From positions 1 to 9,006 of the forward strand of contig DDEH01000053.1 of NCBI GenBank assembly GCA_002336085.1: DNA of 9,006 nt, in the 5' to 3' direction. Shown one piece after another: positions 5,782 through 9,006 of the stretch. The translations under genes were made by a program, and so were the position numbers. The stretch's first letter is position 1; each line of letters opens with the position of its first letter. This stretch comes from Flavobacteriales bacterium UBA1959. GTDB lineage: Bacteria > Bacteroidota > Bacteroidia > Flavobacteriales_D > Sanyastnellaceae. The notes under the pieces are model-generated. The model was not told the origin of the DNA, made no database searches, and saw only the letters and a program-made list of their open reading frames with translations.

Positions 5782-7239
5782 TCAAGATTCTGGCTGATTC
5801 TTTGTTATTGTGCCAATAAGTGTCACGGGAGTACAATCATGGACATACACATTCACATAGGTACTGGGCAGTGCGTCTTCCTTGGGGAAAACAACCACTG
5901 TATTGTATGTTGTTCGGCCAAAATATTGATCTTCTTTTTTCTTTGATGTTCCTTCTACCAAAACCCGGAACGTGCGCCCAACGTACGATTTTGTGCGCTC
6001 GGCTGCGTTAACTTTTTGCACGGCCATGATTTCATGCAGGCGGCGACTTTTTACCTCCTGTGGGACGTCATCTTCAAATTTACGCTGCGCCAGTGTCCGC
6101 GGTCTTTCGCTGTAGGCAAACATGTATGCCATGTCGTATCGCATCAACTCCATGAGCGACAAGGTATCCTGGTGCTCCTCCTCTGTCTCTCCACAAAATC
6201 CTGCAATGATATCAGTCGAAGTCGCACAATCCGGCATGATACGGTGGATTGCCTCAATACGATTGAAGTACCATTCACGCGTGTACCCGCGATTCATGCG
6301 TTTTAGCACGTCACTGTTTCCCGACTGAACTGGCAGATGGATATACTTGCATACATTCTCATGCTTGGCCATCACCTCCAGCACATCGTCCGTCATATCC
6401 TTGGGATGGCTCGTTGAAAAACGGACGCGCATATCCGGGTTGACGTGCGCCACCCGATCAATCAACTCTGCAAACCTTACAACGGGCTGTGATTCATCCT
6501 TAACCACACCCTTATTATCGATGTTCCATTTGTAGCTATCCACGTTTTGCCCGAGCAATGTCACTTCCCGGTAACCGGCATCAAACAACTCATGAGCTTC
6601 TCGCACAATGCTCTCCGGATCTCTACTACGTTCGCGACCTCGGGTGAAAGGCACAACGCAAAAACTACACATGTTATCGCAGCCCCGCATGATACTAATA
6701 AATGCTGTGACTCCATTCGCGTCAAGCCTTACAGGGCTTATTTCGGCGTAAGTTTCTTCGCGACTGAGTAGAACATTCACAGCCTTTTGACCGCCATTCA
6801 CTTGTTCCACTAAATTCGGAATGTCCCGATATGCATCTGGTCCAACGACCATATCGACCAGCTTTTCCTGTTCAAGCAAAGACTCCTTTAGTCGCTCTGC
6901 CATGCACCCCAAAACACCGACCACCAGATGAGGACGAGATTCTTTGGCTTGCTTAAATTGACGCAACCGAGCACGAACGCGCTGTTCTGCATTTTCCCGA
7001 ATGGCGCACGTATTCAACAGGATAAGGTCAGCCTCTTCCTCCTCTCGGGTGGTCGTAAAACCGGCCTCACTCAAAATACTCGCTACAATTTCAGAATCAC
7101 TGAAATTCATTTGACAGCCGTAACTCTCTAGATAAAGTTTGCGCGTGTGAGTGGGTTGGCCTGGAATTACTGTGGGACTTCCTTGCAGGACCTCGTCCAA
7201 TAATTCTTTTTGACTACTTGGCTCAATATTCGACTGCAT
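5782..7239 (-). CDS. miaB: tRNA-2-methylthio-N6-dimethylallyladenosine synthase MiaB
   Basis: MiaB is a radical SAM enzyme that adds a methylthio group to i6A37 in tRNAs reading codons that start with U. The 485 residues hold the N-terminal methylthiotransferase domain with three cluster-binding cysteines: Cys42 (YGCQMN), Cys78 (NTCAIRE) and Cys112 (LGCMAER). The radical SAM motif CxxxCxxC is at Cys187, Cys191 and Cys194 (RGCDNMCSFC), followed by VVPFTRGRERSR, a MiaB hallmark. The C-terminal part (about 415-480) is the TRAM RNA-binding domain. The first 30 residues are a non-conserved extension; I keep the ATG at 7239 because a good promoter lies just upstream. It opens the unit that continues through the sigma-54 activator, lptE, the TPR-like gene and secG. 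Confidence 0.96.
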   Translation of the reverse strand: MQSNIEPSSQKELLDEVLQGSPTVIPGQPTHTRKLYLESYGCQMNFSDSEIVASILSEAGFTTTREEEEADLILLNTCAIRENAEQRVRARLRQFKQAKESRPHLVVGVLGCMAERLKESLLEQEKLVDMVVGPDAYRDIPNLVEQVNGGQKAVNVLLSREETYAEISPVRLDANGVTAFISIMRGCDNMCSFCVVPFTRGRERSRDPESIVREAHELFDAGYREVTLLGQNVDSYKWNIDNKGVVKDESQPVVRFAELIDRVAHVNPDMRVRFSTSHPKDMTDDVLEVMAKHENVCKYIHLPVQSGNSDVLKRMNRGYTREWYFNRIEAIHRIMPDCATSTDIIAGFCGETEEEHQDTLSLMELMRYDMAYMFAYSERPRTLAQRKFEDDVPQEVKSRRLHEIMAVQKVNAAERTKSYVGRTFRVLVEGTSKKKEDQYFGRTTYNTVVVFPKEDALPSTYVNVYVHDCTPVTLIGTITKNQPES

Positions 7240-7258
7240 GTTTTCTACCCTTGTTAGG

Positions 7259-7289
7259 CAAATTTACGTCGAAAAAAATGACTGACAGA
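7259..7289 (-). promoter_or_regulatory. Bacteroidota-type promoter of miaB
   Basis: On the minus strand TAAATTTG (7266-7259) matches the Bacteroidota -7 consensus TAnnTTTG exactly. TCTG (7289-7286) lies 19 nt upstream and matches three of four bases of the -33 element TTTG at the expected spacing. The transcript should start near 7253, giving a short A-rich leader of about 13-16 nt before the miaB ATG at 7239. Confidence 0.6.
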
Positions 7290-7296
7290 ATGTCAG
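7272..7296 (-). terminator. Short hairpin plus T-run after the small membrane protein gene
   Basis: On the minus strand CTGACA and TGTCAG (7296-7282) form a perfect 6-bp stem with a 3-nt loop. After three bases comes a run of seven T (7278-7272). It lies about 26 nt after the stop of the 44-residue gene, where a terminator is expected. The stem is short and only moderately GC-rich, and it overlaps the -33 region of the miaB promoter, so it could instead be an operator. Confidence 0.45.
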
Positions 7297-7322
7297 AGAG
7301 AAGTCCCGTGCAACGCACAGAA

Positions 7323-7457
7323 TCAACCAAATAACTCAAATCCAAAATAGATTACAGCCAACCAGACCAGTCCTTTCACCAAAAAGAAGAGAAAGCCTGC
7401 CCAACCGATCCGCTTCAACCACATCATGGCTGGCTTTTGTTCATCACTTTTTTGCAT
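7323..7457 (-). CDS. Small single-span membrane protein, 44 residues
   Basis: The frame runs from ATG at 7457 to TGA at 7325-7323. The product begins MQKSDEQKPAMMWLKRIGWA, has a hydrophobic span at about residues 17-40 and ends FELFG. The charged start with Lys-Arg before the span suggests the N-terminus is in the cytoplasm. The start overlaps the end of the glycosyltransferase gene by 14 nt in another frame, which suggests coupled translation. An alternative start is Met11 or Met12. I believe similar very small proteins with a WLKRIG...FLFFL.KG core occur in other Bacteroidota, but I cannot check this here. Function unknown; it may be a partner of the adjacent membrane glycosyltransferase. 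Confidence 0.65.
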   Translation of the reverse strand: MQKSDEQKPAMMWLKRIGWAGFLFFLVKGLVWLAVIYFGFELFG

Positions 7458-9006
7458 CGTACAGCAAAGGTGATTCAGAATTCAACAAATCAAAAACCAC
7501 TAGGTTATCAATGGCAATAATTGGGTGCGTCAACCAAGGACTTCCCGCTCTCTCCTTGATCCACTCACTGCTATTACAAACCAGGTATGCCGCACCTTTA
7601 TCAACATAAAACCGGATGCGTTCGTCCCCTTTCATATTGTCGTCATAGAGATCTGTAAATCCCTTTTGATCAAGCAGAGCCAGCGTGATGTTTGGACTTG
7701 GGTCAGGCACTGATACAATTCGGTCTTCACGGCGGATTCCATATGCTCTCATTTGCTTTTGCAGTTCACCGAATTTTGCAAAACGGTTTTCCTGATCCCA
7801 GTGAAACCAACTCCAAATGTCGCGATCACGCTGCGTCAATATCAACTCGGAAAGCAGTCCGGTCGGCGCCACATACTTCATACGAGTGCGTAAATGCGAC
7901 TCGAGCAATTGAAACGAGAGTGTCGCAATCAATACTCCCCAAATGACGAGGTGAAACCGAGGTTTTTCAAGGCGAATATGATCCAACCGATCCATGAGCC
8001 ACCAAATGACCAAAGGGGTTAACAACTGGAATTCAATTAGATAGTAATCGTGCACATCCAAATTCTCAAACCACAAAACGAAGTAAACAGACAATCCTAA
8101 AACCATGAGTAAAATCAGCTGGGTCAGGCAAACTCCATTTCGCTCAGTCCTACGCAATTGAAGAGAATCTGGTTCAGAAGTGTTCTTTCGTTTCAAACAG
8201 AACACCGCGACCAAAGCCGCAAACATTGAAACACGCACATACAGGTGGTACCATTCTGGTAAAACATCTTCGCGAAATGATTGCCAAACAGAACCTATTT
8301 CCTCTGCGCCCCAAAGGGGGCGAACTGACGTCAGAAAATAAAGACTTCCAGCATCAAAATTAACCGCCTTAGACCAAAGGACCCAAACGATGCCTAGCGC
8401 CAAAGGCGCTGCAAGCCGAGGCAACCAACTCAAAGTACGGCCCCTTGCAAATGCCCAGACAGCAATAGGCAACCACCCCAATACCATTGTTGGTCGCAAC
8501 AATACAGATAGACTCAGTGCTATGAAGAGTATAACCTCCATGAAGAAATGAGTCCGTTTGCCCTTTAAAATTCTCCATGACGCCCACCAACCAACAAATA
8601 CCATCCCCATTGCTGAGACATTCACCAAGTAACTCGGAGCATAAAAAACGATAAGCGGTGAAGCCAAAACAAAGGTGGTTGCAAACGCAGATCTCATCGG
8701 ACCAAATAAATTTCGCCCTAGGGCGAATAATGCCCAACACCCCAAAAGCCACAAAAACATGTGGGTCCATCGCATGGTAAACGGCTGCAACCCAAATATT
8801 TTCCAAGCTTTTGCATTTAGCCAGTACGTCGCCGTGAATTCGCCCACTGCTGCACCTGAACCCGTGCCGTTTCCGTGCTGAAAGTGCATCTCAGGCCTGA
8901 AAAATTCTAAATCCTCGTGAAAATAGTTGAGCGCCATTGAATAGGCATCACACTGGCGCCATTGGTGTTTTCCGTAAGGACTTTCAAAGGCAATACTAGG
9001 CCATGA
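7444..9006 (-). CDS. GT-C family membrane glycosyltransferase (ArnT/PMT-like), start outside window
   Basis: The reading frame is open to the right edge: 520 residues are visible and the true start lies beyond 9006. The ATG at 8937 is internal. Residues upstream of it (GKHQWRQCDAYS, 12-23) form the first-loop motif where GT-C enzymes carry their catalytic acid, here Asp20. The motif GEFTATYWLNA (55-65) matches the E-x-P-x-Y-W-type motif of the ArnT/PMT family. About nine membrane spans follow up to about residue 370. The final 150 residues form a soluble, presumably periplasmic domain. Such enzymes move a sugar from a polyprenyl-phosphate donor onto lipid or protein at the outer face of the inner membrane. 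The acceptor cannot be told from the sequence. Confidence 0.75.
   Translation of the reverse strand, partial: SWPSIAFESPYGKHQWRQCDAYSMALNYFHEDLEFFRPEMHFQHGNGTGSGAAVGEFTATYWLNAKAWKIFGLQPFTMRWTHMFLWLLGCWALFALGRNLFGPMRSAFATTFVLASPLIVFYAPSYLVNVSAMGMVFVGWWASWRILKGKRTHFFMEVILFIALSLSVLLRPTMVLGWLPIAVWAFARGRTLSWLPRLAAPLALGIVWVLWSKAVNFDAGSLYFLTSVRPLWGAEEIGSVWQSFREDVLPEWYHLYVRVSMFAALVAVFCLKRKNTSEPDSLQLRRTERNGVCLTQLILLMVLGLSVYFVLWFENLDVHDYYLIEFQLLTPLVIWWLMDRLDHIRLEKPRFHLVIWGVLIATLSFQLLESHLRTRMKYVAPTGLLSELILTQRDRDIWSWFHWDQENRFAKFGELQKQMRAYGIRREDRIVSVPDPSPNITLALLDQKGFTDLYDDNMKGDERIRFYVDKGAAYLVCNSSEWIKERAGSPWLTHPIIAIDNLVVFDLLNSESPLLYDAKK

Noticed and set aside
8369..8806. 145-residue open frame on the minus strand inside the glycosyltransferase gene
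   Set aside because: Alternative frame within a clear membrane protein gene. The Cys, His and Gly-rich composition is a shadow effect.

Overview
The window looks like core chromosome of a Bacteroidota bacterium, most likely from the Flavobacteriales. Three things point there: a GldA-type ABC ATPase, an LptE of the Bacteroidota type (short lipoprotein starting Cys-Gly-Ile-Tyr and ending DIFN...NW), and the gene order miaB, sigma-54 activator, lptE, TPR protein, secG, groES, groEL. A Bacteroidota-type -7 promoter element (TAnnTTTG) sits before miaB. I cannot name a genus. Every gene I can support lies on the minus strand, so transcription runs from high to low coordinates. No tRNA, rRNA, CRISPR array, insertion sequence or prophage part is visible, and no stretch over 300 bases lacks a gene.

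Layout in transcription order. (1) 9006-7444: a GT-C-type membrane glycosyltransferase whose start lies outside the window, overlapping a 44-residue single-span membrane protein (7457-7323). (2) 7322-7240: a short gap with a hairpin followed by a T-run, and a good candidate miaB promoter. (3) 7239-2704: a tightly packed unit of miaB (tRNA methylthiotransferase), a sigma-54 activator without a sensor domain, lptE (LPS assembly lipoprotein, overlapping the activator gene by 4 nt), a TPR-like protein and secG, closed by a strong terminator at 2643-2675. (4) 2642-2508: the groES leader, with a near-palindrome and a sequence resembling a sigma-54 promoter. (5) groES-groEL (2507-558), closed by a terminator at 506-535. 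(6) gldA, running off the left edge.

The middle unit joins translation quality (MiaB), outer-membrane LPS export (LptE) and inner-membrane protein translocation (SecG), and it leads into the folding chaperonin. The genes themselves are ordinary. The most interesting point is regulatory: the operon encoding a sigma-54 activator is followed by groESL, whose leader holds a near-consensus -24 element (one mismatch at the normally invariant -12 C) about 20 nt before groES plus the expected leader, and a near-palindrome about 105 nt upstream of the predicted start that could serve as an activator site. This is a hypothesis from motif reading only.
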